From NCBI RefSeq assembly GCF_001949145.1, contig NW_019091486.1, forward strand, positions 1,872,163 to 1,934,162: a stretch of 62,000 nt of DNA. Direction: 5' to 3'. Of the stretch, positions 1 to 14,600 are shown piece after piece. Each line of letters opens with the position of its first letter. Position 1 is the stretch's first letter. The position numbers and the translations under genes were made by a program. This DNA comes from Acanthaster planci. Lineage: Eukaryota > Echinodermata > Asteroidea > Valvatida > Acanthasteridae. The notes below the pieces were generated by a model, which was given only the letters and a program-made list of their open reading frames with translations, was not told the DNA's origin and made no database searches.

Positions 1-70
1 AACGGAAAAAATGATAGTCATGCCGGCCCAGCATCCTCAACTTTGAAAAATGCCCCGGTCCAAGTGGTTA
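1..70 (-). repeat. Partial copy of a dispersed repeat, cut by the window edge
   Basis: Read on the minus strand, this stretch matches 45590-45654 almost base for base, including the segment around GGGCCAGCATGACTATCA. It is therefore the start of an inverted copy of the dispersed repeat annotated at 45575-46165. The rest of the copy lies outside the window. Confidence 0.7.
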
Positions 71-1174
71 ACGGTGAGCATGCCGTTGTATTACCCTTGT
101 ATTCAGCACAGTAAGATGGCCGCTGGTGGCTTCAGCGACCTATATCAGGTGATAAAGGTTATGCGTTCTGGCGTCTGCATGGTGTTTGAGAGGCTACTTT
201 TGTTATTTTAATTTACAACGAATGCCCAAACAATTTACTCAAGCCCAGCCCACTGATACAAAACTCTTGCCCTCTAGAAGGGGCATTGTGAGTTCAGACT
301 TCTAATGTGACATCAATGGATGTGCACAAGGTAGCTTTGATGGGGTCATGGTAAAGCCATGTCAACTTCACAAATAATAATAATATAATAATAATTTATT
401 CATTTATAAAGTGCAAATTTCATATAGATATGTTCAAATGCACTGTACAATGGAGATTGAGATCAAGACATGTTTTGTCTCTGAAGGAGCTAGTTGAGAT
501 ATTTGGCACATTTTAAAGGGAGAATAGTTGATGGGAGCCAACTTAGAACAAACTCAAATTTACCGTCTTGTTGACACATGACAGACCTTCCTGAAAAATG
601 TCCTCAACAACTGCTTCAACTGGAAGCATTTAATATATTTTTCTTTACACAGAAGTTACACGTGAACTTCACAGTTTAAAAAAATCTAATTGGAATTTTA
701 AACCGTAACCTATCAAATAAGCAATGATTTAAAAATAAATACATGTGTAATGAGAGCAAATGCAACTTTAGAAGCCAAGTGAATGAAAACATTTGTAAAT
801 GCCTTCTCTCTCATGAAGCAAAAAGAATTAACATTCCCAGTTGGTTGACAGTTACCGAGTATTTACACCTGTACACTGTGGATTTGGTTTTGTACACAAA
901 ATGACGTAATTTACTTCAGTTATTTCTAGCAGGCATACACCTGCTTTCTAAGCTGGATGTTGAACTGGTGGAAATCGATAGGGCACATACAACTTGGTTC
1001 ATGAGCTTACCAGAGACACACAAATTTGCGTCAAATTCCTCTTGCTAATATATTAATTTTCTTTTCTTGCAAAACAATGAGCTTTGATATCTCCTGGCCA
1101 ATCACAAGGCAGACAATCTTTCAATGAGATATTATTTTATGCATATAAAACAATTCAAGACATTACAGTGTTGC

Positions 1175-1463
1175 AGTTGAGACCTTCACAAGACCAGACA
1201 CAAGACCAGACACAAGACCAGACACAAGACCATGCACCAGACCAGACACAAGACCAGTCACAAGACCAGACACAAGACCAGTCACAAGACCAGAGACAAG
1301 ACCAGACACAAGACAGTGCACCAGACCAGTCACAAGTAACAGTGTGAACAATGACAAAGGAATGCTTTTGTTGTGGTTCATATGAATAGCTTGTAACACT
1401 AATTCCGACCTGAGGTCTTGTGTTGGTCTTACATGGTCTTGTGAAGGTCTTAAGTGGTCTCGG
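1175..1463. repeat. Inverted-repeat element of the GACC family, copy 1
   Basis: The left side reads GAGACCTTCACAAGACCA, and the right side carries its reverse complement (TGGTCTTGTGAAGGTCT) followed by GGTCTCGG. The inner part (CAATGACAAAGGAATGCTTTT and neighbours) matches, in reverse orientation, the element at 44446-44612. It is a non-autonomous terminal-inverted-repeat element. The open frames across it, rich in Gln-Asp or Val-Ser-Gly-Leu, are translations of the tandem repeat and not genes. Confidence 0.7.
1188..1335. repeat. 12-bp tandem repeat inside the GACC-family element
   Basis: About twelve head-to-tail units of CAAGACCAGACA with small variants (CAGTCA, CAGAGA, CATGCA). The unit derives from the terminal repeat of the host element, so the array looks like a local expansion of the element's own end. 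The copy at 44446-44612 shows only three units (TGGTCTTGTGTC type). Confidence 0.85.
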
Positions 1464-2633
1464 CTACAATGCTGGAACATTACAGAAGGGTTCACCCGAC
1501 ACAAAACCAACTTATTAGACTGACTTTTCAATACACTCCACGAACCCACAGTGAGAATATTAGGTGTAGTGAGAAAAAAACCCACCTGGTGAAAGTACCC
1601 ATTTCATGCACCGTGCACGCTCTTTCAGGCTGGATTTTTGTTGGTTTCCTTGACAGTTCCTTTTCCTTTTGCTACAGGTAACCCTAACCAAAATCTTCCT
1701 CTCCATCTGTTTTCAAGAAAGGGGGGTAGCCTTGTGTGGACCTTGCTAACTCTGCACAAGATGTGTACAACCTTCAGTATGAGGACTTTTCTTGTCCACG
1801 GTCCACACTAGGTGTATAAGGTTGCAATAACTTTCTTGCATTCATACAGGGTACATCTCCTTGTGCAACGCCAGCTTTGTTACTGCTTTCTGGAAAGCAC
1901 TGTTCATACACACACATTGTATACGTAGTGTGGACGTTCCCTTGTTTTGTGCGGTTAGGATAACTCAGTAAAAATAGTCCTTTTTCTTGAAATGGGAACA
2001 CGATTTTCAGCTGTTTTTTTGTAAAAAGGTTTCCTTGACTGTTCCTGTTTCTTTTACGATGGATAACCCTAACCCCAAAATGCCTCGAAACCTTCTTTTT
2101 CAGAGAAGGGGAAACGTCATTTGGACATGGGTAAGTCCACAGAACATCTTCCCTTCCTGTATCGCGTGGACATCTTTCGTTCACAACTCCACATTAGGTA
2201 CATGTATGTAAGGTTAGCGCACCAACTCCATGCAACGGAATGTCAAATCTGTGTTTTGACATATGCACTGTTTCTTGTGAAAACGTCGCACAACTTCTAA
2301 ATGATCATGGATCATGCTGTCAAAATCAACAACTGAGTCCTTGTGTAAGGACAGGTGGTTCTAATTTATGCCAATCCTAGTACAATTAATGATGGTTAGA
2401 CAAGTCTAGTTAATGTTTACAAGACAAGCCAGGCAGGGGTTGCTTGGTGGCTAGTTGTCAATAGCTGTAAGCATTACAATGTACCTGCAGGGTGTACGGA
2501 TAATGAGGCTACGTCAAACTTAAGCATTTGCACAGGTACAAAGTCAAGGATCAGCCTACTAGCGGCTTTCTTTGTCAACTTTCTCAGGTCAGTAAAATGT
2601 TCTTGTTTTGACTCGCAAAGCCTCTGTTGCATA

Positions 2634-2639
2634 TTTATT
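2634..2639 (-). terminator. Possible COPS3 polyadenylation signal
   Basis: The minus strand reads AATAAA 16 bases after the COPS3 stop codon. If used, the 3' untranslated region would be very short. More distal signals cannot be excluded, and transcript data would decide. Confidence 0.35.
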
Positions 2640-2654
2640 TGTTACAGAGCGGTC

Positions 2655-5600
2655 CTACTTGCTTCCGCTGGCAAACACCGACAGGTCCTCCTCTTCTCGA
2701 ATCCCCATGCTCTATAAAAGAGAGGATTCACAAATCGTACTCTTACCAAACTCTCAAGGAATTTAGTCAGTTGAGATCAGTCTTTCAAAGTCCTCTATCA
2801 ACTAAAAGAGCTGTTTTGACTTGTGAACAAGTGGAGTTTAAGATGAAGATCCCCTTACACCGCCGATCGTGACGGTGTTGTGTATTCATCAACACTATGG
2901 ACACAATCTTAACTGGGCTGGAGTGCTCAATACTGTGCCGTCAACGTTTTGATACAACATCTTCAGACTCAGGGTACTCATTTTTGCGGATTTATAATCG
3001 GCATGGATAGACATCATGACACTACACACAAGTGATCCTAATTCAAAACCATTTTTTATTTAGGCAACATTATTTTTTACTCCAATAAAGGATGATTACG
3101 AAAAGTACTCACTTTTTGAATGAACTGAGGTGTGACAGATATCTCCTGCTCCATCTGTCGTAACTTCTCATCCAACATGATGCATTCTCGCATCTTGACA
3201 AAGAAAGGAAGTTAGACGATGTTACCGCCTTTAAAATGGACAAAGTGTTGCAGTTCCTACATCTGAAGCCATTTACCTATTTCCTCATAAATGTCCTTTT
3301 AAATTTATTTCTGTTCACCGAACAGCGCATTTGGCGACAATTACAGGACGAAGTGACGATTAAGAAAATGAAGAAATGTTCCGTTTTAGAGGTGGGAGGA
3401 AAACCTATGATAAATATTCCAGGGAAAACCTACGGAATCAGGTAGGACCTACAAATCCAATCCGCATGCTGATCGAGGTGGGATTCGAACCCGGGTCACA
3501 GATATGGAGGGCGAGGAAAGAACCACTACACCAATCTGAATACCCTGATGTGAATGTGTACATGTACATCCACATGAAAATACACTTGAAAATGAGAGAA
3601 ACAGGACAGATAAAACTATGACGTCTGTATTTTAACTGTCTCACCTCTCCTTCCAAGTGTTTCAGTAACGATGGATTGTCATACTTCTCAGGGTTGTCAT
3701 GGAAACTAACCATCCCATCTTTCTTGCTGATGCTGGCATAAATCTGCCCTTCCTCAATCTAAAGCAGAAACAAAAAAACCAAAGCAATTTATTCGAGTCT
3801 CACATTTGGTTGGGCAAACAAGGCTGTGGCTCAAACAATCTTCAAACAGCAATCAGAACAGTGGGATCCTCACCATGGACAGCACGTGAAGTTCCGCTTC
3901 CTTGGCTGAGTTGAGATGGACCCTCCTGGCAATGTCACTCAATGACAAAGTTAAGAATGTCTGCCAGGTTAAAAAAGTAAGGACGAATTATGTTGGAGGT
4001 GAGCTCTGATGGCTAGCAGTTAACGTTTCTAATGAATTTTAAAAAAAGTTGTAGATAAGGTAAAAATGCAGAAGCTGATACTTATCACAAAGAGGCAAAA
4101 AATCATTTTATTTTGTGATGTGTCCTACCTTTGTAAGCCTCTGAATGTTTTTAGCAAACATTGACGACTCGACTTGCTTCACCAAACCCATGTTCTGTTC
4201 CTGAACCAAATAGGAAGGCATAGACAAAAAACATAACATTTCACCAGAGAAGGTAATGTTTCCATAAGAAGTGAACTTATAATATGGAATACAAAATGCT
4301 TGACGAGACTTGGCTGCTGTGCACTTTTGTAAGAAATATTCCTGACTCCGTCGACATCCAATAACCTCGCAGTAATGTAACCTAAAAACACATCCCTTGC
4401 ACATGCTCTCAAATAGAGCACATTAAAAACTCCATTTTACTGGTAGATAGACTCTACAGAATACAGCAAAATTGTTCAAACCCTGACATAACATTTTGAT
4501 GGTTATAGTTTCATTAACCATAACTCCCCTGGAATAATTGCTCAGAACTTTCATTCTACCTCCAAAATAGGCCATGCAGAAACTCAATGACGCATTCCTT
4601 GCACATGTTCATTCAACTTTCAAGAAGCTTCAATCTTCAAGGAAACTAACAGTGGCCGGACTGTGGCTTCCTCAATCCTTCAAAATCCTCAAACAAGAGG
4701 ATTTTCAGTAAGGCTGGAATGTTCATCAAATCAGTACATACATGCACACCCTAGTTTATTTCACAAGAATTCTGACCCAGAAAAACCGTGGAAGTTCTCA
4801 CCCTTGTGAACTGATCGGAGTGTTTGAGGATGACCGTCCGGATGTCTTGAGGGTTGTTGGTGGTGTAGGCATTGGCCAGTTCATGGTAGGGTTGACTTAG
4901 AGGCTACAGAAAAAAAAAACCACTCAGAAACTTATTCTAAACTTCATTTAAGGAAATAAAGGCTGTTTATGAACACTGCCATTATGGATTCCAACTGAAG
5001 ATAAATAATGTAACTCATCAAGACCCATATCTTGAAGTTCAAAGTTAACCCTTAACTACCCCAAGCTCCTCAAACTCCAAACTGTAGGTTTAGCCAAGTT
5101 TTGGCTCATTCAGTTCCCTACATTATGAACTTGTTGGATTGAGGGACAAAGGCCAAGGTGTTGGATTTTGTTGAGTGGGACACACAGACATCATACAAAA
5201 TGAAAAGACTGGACTCACAATGCTCTTGTATCGACTGACACAACCAGCAGCAAACTCGCTGTGCTAAACACAAAGGCGATTGTTGCCTTATGTGCCACTG
5301 TAACTATTAGTTGCCACGAACGATTTAGGTAACAGCAGGCAAGCAAGCAAGCTGGTTCCAGTCAGAGCTTTAACGTGTGGTTTCCAACACTGCATCAAAT
5401 AGCTGCAACCAGCCAAACTGAAGTCTCAGCCAAATCCAAGCGTTTCGAAAATGCCCTCTGTTAGGTTCAGTACTGCTTCTTGTTCAACAGTCGGGGAGGG
5501 GGGGTTGATAGATGAAAATTCATGATATAACTGCTGGTTCAAAATGGCCACTGGTCTATCTATAATAAAGCTTGCCTTCTGAACTTTGAGATATTTAGTG

Positions 5601-8600
5601 TTATCTGTTATCTGAAATTTGAATGACACATTTTCAGTTTTTGAGTGACATTTATGTTTGATGGACAGAAACCTAAAGTGGGTTTCCAGATGATCTTCAC
5701 GTACATGTAAGAGTCGTTCCTTAAGAACTCTTTACAACTGAGCTGAAAATAAAATGAAAGCTCGACTGAATCCTTGACGTGTTTTACAGAAAACAGTTTT
5801 CAGTGACTCCAATACCTTGATGAAGCGACCAACCACTAGAGATGTGTACTTGGGAAGCACGGTCAGTTTGCCATGGTGGATCAGCGAGACTAGAATGTAT
5901 TTCTTGTAAGCTTCTAGCATGATGTGGCTGACTGCTTGACTGGGTGTGGTTATCGCCTGAAAGTTGGAAGGCAAAAAGCAGACGGATGTGAGATATAACA
6001 TTGACATTGAGTCTTATCAATAAAAATTTATTCATAAGGAAGTCATTTTTGATCTTGTTCCTTGCATCTGTTTTATAAATTGTAAACTACTGAAATAGAT
6101 GGTACCAGGCTGTTTCATGATTGGCATGTGTGCTAAGCCTCCCTCCAATATTTTTTCAAATCTGGTTCAAAACACTAGGGTATGTTTTTTTATCAGAGTA
6201 GACAAGTGCTGACTGGTTATATAAAATTTCACATTACTGCTTTCATTCCTATTCTGAAATTATGAAAATGAAAGCGTTAACCTCCTTTTTCAATTTCAAT
6301 TTGGCAGATCCGTCAGTAACATCTTTTATCTGTTAGGGCATTAAAACATCTGACAACACATTCAAATTGTCATGTTTGCGCAGGTGATGAACTCCCCTCA
6401 AGAGATCCGAGCTAAAACGTCTTTAGACTTGTTTCTTACCACTTCAAAGAAGTAGACAGCTCTTCCCCACTTCTTGAGAGCTGCATATATCATGCCACCA
6501 TAGTAGTAGTAACAAAGAAAGTGGGTTGCATCAAACAAACCACCCTGCCAGTAAAAAAAATTAAGACATCTCGTATTACAACTGAAGTACCTCCAAGGAT
6601 ACTAAACTCTCCAGTCTTCAACCACTCCTTTCAAATCATCAACTTTATATAATATCCATCAACTGTACAATGTACATGTATGCAGCGTTTTAGCTAGCGA
6701 GCCGTGCAGCCGTATTTTGCACGGCCAGTTTTGTGAAATCACGGCCCACTTTACGTACCTATTGACTTTTATTAGTGGTAAGTACTGTCTGTGCATCTGC
6801 GATCTACTGTTTTGAATATTCTGAGAACTCAACTGACAAGATTGTACCTCTTTGCTGATGTCAGTGATGTCCACGTCCAGGAAAGGTAGAGCAGGCTTCA
6901 TACACTTGGCTAACAGACACAACTGAGGATGAAACAAGTTCAAGTTATTGATGCTATAACGATCCGTGTGTAGAGCATGCACGAATTCTGCATGGATTTC
7001 CTAGAACGTAACAAATGTGGCCCAAGCTTAAACAAAGACTGAGTCACAAGCCATCAAGACAGTTTCATCAAGATGCCAAACTGAGTGATACCAGAAGTAC
7101 TTTGGGAATCATAATTACTGAAAAATAAGGGTCCATTCCTAGCATGACATCAAAGGCCAACATGAATTAATTGTAGGGCTGAATAATTCACTATTCAAAT
7201 ATTCGACCATCAATTTGATCGAATATCCAAATATTTGGTCATACCGACCAGCAGAATGTTGATAAACAAACCATATACAAAATCAGTTGCAATAACACAT
7301 TACTACAATGTAATTGTACATTATGATCAATATAATAGCTTCTCACATCTAGGAGCATCTCCAGCCACGATTTAGCAAGATTTAAGTGATAAGACTTCTT
7401 GCCCTGTTGAAATTTCTGTTCTTTTTAAATTATTTAATGCAAAATTTACTTTTTAAATCATTGTAAGATTTCTGACACTTTTCATTCGAATCTGCTTGAA
7501 ACAAGCCTCCATAGTGCAATTTTTCTCATTTAAAACAAAAAAAAATTTTCCCTTCCTTTTCATGAATTTTGCATTCAAATATTTAAATTTGAAAAACAAC
7601 ATTCAAATTTGTCCCATGCAAACGTCTATTCTGGACAAACTGGTTCCCTCGGTCAGACTCTGTCGAGTGACTGTTTTTTAACTGTTCAGACTCCAGAGCT
7701 TACTTAAAGCAGAATTGACTGATTATGACTTAATACTGAGAGATGTAGCCGTGCTTCGACTGTCGATGATTGAAAAGTTGACAAAATTCATCTGGTCACA
7801 GTACCAACCTCAACTGGGATCTGATTATTGGTAAATGGCCTGGGTTTAAAAAGAAGCAGGGGAAAGTGAATGGAATTGTCTGTGACTGAAGTAGCCAAAG
7901 AGGGTTAACGACATCACATTAAAGTGACAGTGGTGCATAACATCAGTGTAGTGATATATACCCATTTGAATGAAATTTTTTGCAAAGGCAGGTCTTGTAT
8001 GACATTTTGTCTGCAAGGACAAAATTCCATGACACTAGAATTGTTCACCAAGGTTCAAAAGCCTGTATCATGAAGGCAATACAGGTAACATTAGTATTTA
8101 TCCAAGTGGATTTGAAGTTTTTCAACAAAGAGGTTTGGCAACACTATGAAGAAAGTCAAGGAACATCAAAGTGCATCACGTAATACTCCACATGTACCGG
8201 TACGGTGCTAGCGCTTCAGCGATGCAGCCAATGCGATGACTTACGAGATACTGTCAGCACCGCGGTGAGGCTTATACGACGGTGTGGCTAATACGCTGAC
8301 TTTCAACCTTAATTTGCAGGTTTTTGCATGGTGCGGCTTACATGAAAACACCGCACGGCCTACATTCCAAATATTACAGTAATTCAACTGCTACCATTAC
8401 AGAACTGCAGACGACTACACATCATGCAAGTCCAGGTTAACGAGTGGAGACATACCTGGCAAAGGTCGGCATGGACGGATGTCAGTTGGGCGGTGTGCAT
8501 CTGGATCTTACTGATGGCTTTACAGAGAATCTCAATACCTCTCAGATACTGCTTCTTGTCAATTAGGACTCGGGTGAACTGATGTGCCAGGGTGGCATCT

Positions 8601-11600
8601 GAAGCAAACAACAAAGCCTGGAGTGAAAGACTAGGGTAAGGGTAGCCATGTGTAGGCACATATACTGAGAATAAGCCATTTAACTATTACTTGTTGTTTT
8701 AATTGTACAGGTTAACCTTATCAGCTACAAATTTGCTTTCCATAAGGGCCCTCATTCAAGTTACATGAACATTCATTAAAAACCAATAATTATAATAAGT
8801 TAAAATGATAAATGTCATTAACACAATAATTATCAAAAGACAAAACAATCAACACATATTACAGAATGTGTGAAACGAAATCCAAGACCTTAAATCTTGT
8901 AAAATCACCAATAAAAAACATTGTTTAGAGGCAAAACAAAAGGTTAGTCAGGCACAACTCAAAAGCCAGAATTTCCTACTTGCATATGGCAGAGACATGG
9001 TAACCATTCTAACCACCAACTACATGTGCATGTACCATGCTTACATGTGCTTGTGCAAAACCTGAAAAAAAAACCCTTTCATCCATGCAGCCTCAAAGCA
9101 GGCATACACATGTACATTGTATGTTACTTGACAAGAGATACGTGTGTTCATGTCTATTGGCAAAGGACAGACTACAGGGTTGTTCAGTGTTCAGAAAACA
9201 GATTGGACACAATTGAGTTTGAAAACTTACAGCTGTCTGTTGCAAAGCGGACTTGCTCCCCGTTGCACATGCTGAAGAAGAGATGCGTCTGAGAGAAGAG
9301 GGTCTCAAAGTCAGGGGCAGAGCCCGGTGGCAGGGTAAATTTGACATTTCTAGAGGGGGATATGATCAGGGTGGAAAGGAAGAGACATTTACATGACCCA
9401 GGCCCCCCAAAAAATTTAAAATTGAACGTCATGACGCTTTCCTAAAGAAGGGGGAAAATGTGATGGTATTGTGGTATGTGATAAATAAAAACAGACATGT
9501 TTAATGATGAGGGCAACTTCTATGTACATGTAGAGACTGTGGCAAAAGCTGATCAAAACAAAAATACAAACAAGACAACACATACATGTATACATGTACC
9601 AATACAAGATCTAAGGACAACAATAAGTGAATACAAATTAGTCATTAGGCCCCCAAAAGTCTCTGGTTTCTGGTCAGGGGCTGGCTCCATAAGTAGTGAG
9701 GCGACATGGCTTTTTTTTTTGCCATGATTTTTTTCCCTGGAAATGACATCTACATGTACGTGTGTTTGTATGTATGTACTACCTCTATGAACACTGAAAT
9801 AGACTGGCCCCCTCACTATTTACAGTTTAAAGCATTTTCAGCGTACAGTAGATGTACACGTACATGTACACAGGACTTAAGACCACCTTGTTTGTGTGGT
9901 TCCCAGATGTAAAAGTATAATACAGAAACGATGTCATCTGAAAAAGAGTGCCCGACTAAATGTACAAGTATGGGGCCTACAGAAGGACTCCTTTACTGTA
10001 CCTGTTACTCAAATACATCCCATCTCAAACATGTTGAAATTACACAGTAGAAGCATTCCAGTTGATCAAGCAAGTTTGGCAGCTTTTGGACATCGTATCA
10101 TACCAATAAAAAAACTTGTTTATTTTGCCAATGTGCAGGTCTGTGGCCAAGCACACACTGACCAGAAACTGAAGACTTTTGTTTGGCCTTACAGAGAATT
10201 AAATAAGAAATAAATGAATTGATGAAATAAATGGCAATTTTACACAAAAACGAAGGCAAGAATGGTGTGGTTATTACAATCCAGAAAAAAAGTCATTTTT
10301 ATAAAAGCGAACACCCCCAAAACATCTACAAAGCCTCACCATTTTGTCATTATTATTATTATAAAGTAAAACTAATCTTATTCAAGGAGTTGTGTTAACT
10401 TACAGAACAGCGAGGACACCCAGTGAATGCAGCTGTGGGTCCAGTGTTTCTAAGATCATGTCCAGGTTTGAAGCATTCTTCTTGAGAAGCTCCAAACTCT
10501 TGTTAATCTCCTCGCACAGCTGGGCAAAGTTTCCTGCCATATCGGATTCGGATGTGGTAAAAGACTGATTAGGACCAAGAATAAGGGGAACAAACCCACT
10601 TTCAGTGTTTCTAAGATCATGTCCAGGTTTGAAGCATTCTTCTTGAGAAGCTCCAAACTCTTGTTAATCTCCTCGCACAGCTGGGCAAAATTTCCTGCCA
10701 TATCGGATTCGGATGTGGTAAAAGACTGATTAGGACCAAGAATAAGGGGAACAAACCCACTTTTGCATCTTCCACAACTCAGCGTGGTCCATAACAAGTG
10801 GCAGCCAGCATTCGAGTGAAGTCACATCATACAGGTACATGTACATGCAGTGCTTGAACTGAACAAGCAGCAAGCACGTACACTAGATGACATGACCAGT
10901 GGCACGCGCACCCCCAGGATTTGTTGTGGGAGAGGGGGCTCCGACCACAACTTCCCCCTCAAATAAAAAAGGTACATGTAGCTCATGATACACGAGCCTC
11001 CCCCCCTCCCCCATTGCACCACAGGGACTGGGATGTACATGTAATGTAATGTACATGCAAGGCCATGGTCTAATAACATGTAATTAGTCTTTGCTCAAGT
11101 TGTTACAATACAATTCTGAATACAATGGAACACGGTTACATTGTACGTGTAATTTGTATATTATTTTCTCATGAAAGGGGTCTTGCACTGGTTGTTCCAT
11201 GCAATTTCAAAGTAACTATTAGGCGCAATCAGTCATTCAGCGTACATGTACATGAACTCGTAAGTGCTTTGTGCTATAAAATCAATCCTGTACGAAATCT
11301 CCAACTTTACTTCCCTTATTTGAAACAATGTTCCACAGAAATGAATTTGTCAGAAAAGGCAATCATCCGAAAGCACAATTTATGAAAGGTTCTGTAGTAC
11401 AGCACGTTCGAGATTGCATGGAAATCAAGTGATTGATCACACGGAAATCAAGTGATTGCGCAGGTTGACTGACCATGCCCAATATGACATTATGCAGACA
11501 ATTTTTCTCAGAGTCTCTGCTCTCCACCTTTTTATGGCTGAAGTACGAAAATTAAAGTTTTCCCAAAATGAAAGCTTTCCAATAACTAGTTCTACGCACA

Positions 11601-14600
11601 AACGCATGTGCATGTGACGGCACTGAACCAAAATCGTTCAATTTCATTGTCCCTGTTGACCTTTTTGCAGCAGTGATCAGTCTCAGCGAGCTCCTCTTCC
11701 ATCGCAACGAAACTGGCAATAGAGCACTGAAGTGACTATGTCACGTGTGCATTTGTGTGCGTGAAAGGCATTAGTGCGGCCCCGTTGCTAAGGGGAGCCC
11801 GAGGGGGCCGGGTCTCCCCCAGTAAAAAGTATAGCAAAAAGAATATCTTAAGACATTCTGTAAATGAGCGACTAACATCAGATTCTAAAAATGAGAATAA
11901 TCACATTCGTGTTGGCCTAGACCGCCAAGTATAACTTGCATACACATCAGGCATGCCTCAAACGCCAGTGCAGTTTAGTAATTTCCACAGTGCTGGGCAC
12001 ATAAATCAATCAAGATCGTTGGTTAGTGAACTCTGACTGTATGCAACTGATGCATATGTCTTAGACACGTACGCTAATATGTGAAGAGTACATGTACGTT
12101 CAGTGTAGAGTACACTTTTACATGTACATGTATGTGTACGGAACATGTGTGACATGTACATGTAAGTGTACGGTACATGTGTGAAATCTACAAGTAAGTG
12201 TACGGTACATGTGTCACAGGCATACATGTATGTATGTGTACGGTACATGTTTGACATGTGATATGGCCCCCTAGCTGATGTGACCCCCTTAATGCCTGAA
12301 GCTGGCAACAGAGCTGCATCAGTGTGAAAACTAGGGCGTGAACCAACACATGCGCATACTCCATTCGTTTGTGCTACATGTACACTTCTTGGTTCAACAT
12401 GACGTCGAAATTCAGTACTCTTTATCCTTTTAAGACAGGAAGTATCTCAGTATGTAATGTACAACGTACCATGTGCGGGATGTACAGTGTATCTGTTACA
12501 GGACCCACTGCATGAAAAGGCATTGGATATTTTTGTTACGGCCCTGATATGCTTTCACTGTTTTGCAGGCACAGCAAATGAGCATGCACAGTGAGTGTTC
12601 TGGATACTTACAAATTTACAGCAGCAAATCTTTGTCTGGTTCCATGCTTACACTGACGTTGTAAATTCATTTCACAAGCTCACAATTCAGATCTGGCACA
12701 ATTTCTGACTTGTTCCCCTTAATTAAAGAAGTGAAATCTGCTTCCCTTCCCTTTGACTTTTTTCTCATCTCATCTCATCGCAGTGCAGTTTTTTCATGAG
12801 TCGAGCCTTAAGGAGTTTTAAAATTTTAATATCATGCGGTCATTTTGGCACAGATGATGTGAAAATACCATTCTTGCGCAGCATTCACATTTCCAAGACT
12901 AGTCAGCCAAAGATGTACACCCTCTTCCCTGACGTGCTTGACCCACAAAGGCTGACACAATTGTGGCCTTGAACTTTAATTGACTGTAACAACAAAATTG
13001 TATGTCAGATCCAGTTGAAACTTCACATTTGTACTGATAAGGAGTCTCTTTACATGCAAGCTGAGTTAAAAAAGAAATCAGGCACGCGACAGGGGTCTCC
13101 ATGGGAGAGGGAGTAACATCCCTTCCTCAGCGGCGAGATGATAAAAAAAAAATCTGGCTGTAAATGTTTCAGCAGGTTTAGGGTAAAAAAAGACCCCTCC
13201 AGAGCCACAAATCATGAAAAGAAACTGCAATATCCCGCAGATGTACAGTATTTCAAGAATCAATTTAAAAAAGGATGATCTGTGAAAAAGCCTCCCAAAT
13301 GAGTGCAGTGGGTCTTGAACCAAGGTCTCTTGAGTATTGAGCAGTGCACTGCCACCACTTGGCCACATGTTGACTCAGGCACAAAGAATGAATTTGGTTG
13401 TATTGGTTCCATGCCAGGGGACAATCCAGGGGGCCGTGGGGGGGGTACATGCCCCCATTTTTCTCCCCAAAAATAAAGAAATAATTAAAAAGAGAAGAAA
13501 AATCGGGAGGGGAAAGAAAAAAGAGGGAGGGACCCAGCCCCTAAATGTGACAAAGGCGTAAAAATAAAACCAGCTCTGCTTCCAGTTACCCAACCTCCCC
13601 AATTTTACGGCCGCAACCCTAAAAGTTTGAGTTTGTCCCCTCCCCCCACTTGGAAAATCCTGGATCTGCCCCTGCATGCTGATGTTTGAGGAGAAAAAAG
13701 CGAAACCTTAAATACGTTTTGGGTGAGATTAGTCAATCAGCACAGCCACATAATAACATTGAAACGCTATCAGTTGGTCATATCAGTTGATAAAATCTCT
13801 GATTTTACTTCCGTTTTTCAAAATAATCTTACATAACTGTGAACGTTAAAGAAAAGGCCAGTGGGTGATGATAGATTTATTGGTATATTATGCAATAACA
13901 TTGTTCAGTTCAATTTTTGAAAGTTTGCAAATGCAATTTTCAAAGTTTGCATGACCTGAGAAACAGTATTACCACTAAGATTGCGCACGGTGATAAAAAT
14001 TGCATGGTACATGAATAGTAGGAGCAGTCTTACATAAGAGACGGACATCAACTACACGTTCAATTTACACAAATTCAATTTACATGTAAGTGTCGCGTCT
14101 GTATTCTCAGGTCCTTTTTGCACATGATTTGTGACACATCATAATGTACAAATAGAGCATGGCACTTATTGGGCACGGGTACACGCCTGGTGCGACTTGT
14201 CAGACAAATTTTCGCCCATGAGTTGCAAGATTTTGTATGAATATTGCCTCGTAAGAGCTATTAAACTCCCCTGTTGACATCTAGACCAAACTTTACTTCC
14301 CCCTAATAGTCTCCTTAAGAGCCGTTAATTAGCAAAAAAATCTGAGAGAAAAGAAGGATTCCGGACAAAACAAATAACAATCAGAGAAACTACAGATTTT
14401 TTACACAACCTCCAAAACAACTAGTTTGTACTAGAATTCTAGCCTTTACACCGGGCAGCACTCAGTTTCCTAACTTGACAGGTGCTCATCCCAATAATTG
14501 ATACAGCTGGAGACTTCTGAGGGAATGGGAACCAGTCTTTATCTGGGCATCCCCACCTGGTCGAACGGTAACCATTAATCATGACTCCCTTAAGAAATTT

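Larger units (their letters stand above)
71..2654. other. Gene-poor flank downstream of COPS3
   Basis: No open frame here resembles a known protein, and none is framed by convincing splice sites. The stretch holds the GACC-type inverted-repeat element (1175-1463). It also holds a degenerate direct duplication of about 190 bp (roughly 1639-1830 and 2029-2215), recognised by the shared string TTTCCTTGAC followed by GTTCC and then AACCCTAACC. Otherwise it is AT-rich sequence without visible function. Confidence 0.6.

Noticed and set aside
1084-1585. Gln-Asp-rich and Val-Ser-Gly-Leu-rich frames of 87-140 codons
   Set aside because: They translate a 12-bp tandem repeat inside a transposon-like element on both strands.
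1680-2060. AACCCTAACC strings as internal telomere repeats
   Set aside because: Only one or two units occur at each place, within a duplicated dispersed sequence; too little to call telomeric.
3440-3545. A tRNA gene with good A and B boxes
   Set aside because: The flanking bases do not pair into an acceptor stem, and the anticodon arm is not convincing; a SINE head explains it better.
10456-10797. A separate 113-codon minus-strand protein with [16 protein letters not shown]
   Set aside because: It is COPS3 exon 2 read through its own tandem duplication and the intron, with a frameshift halfway.
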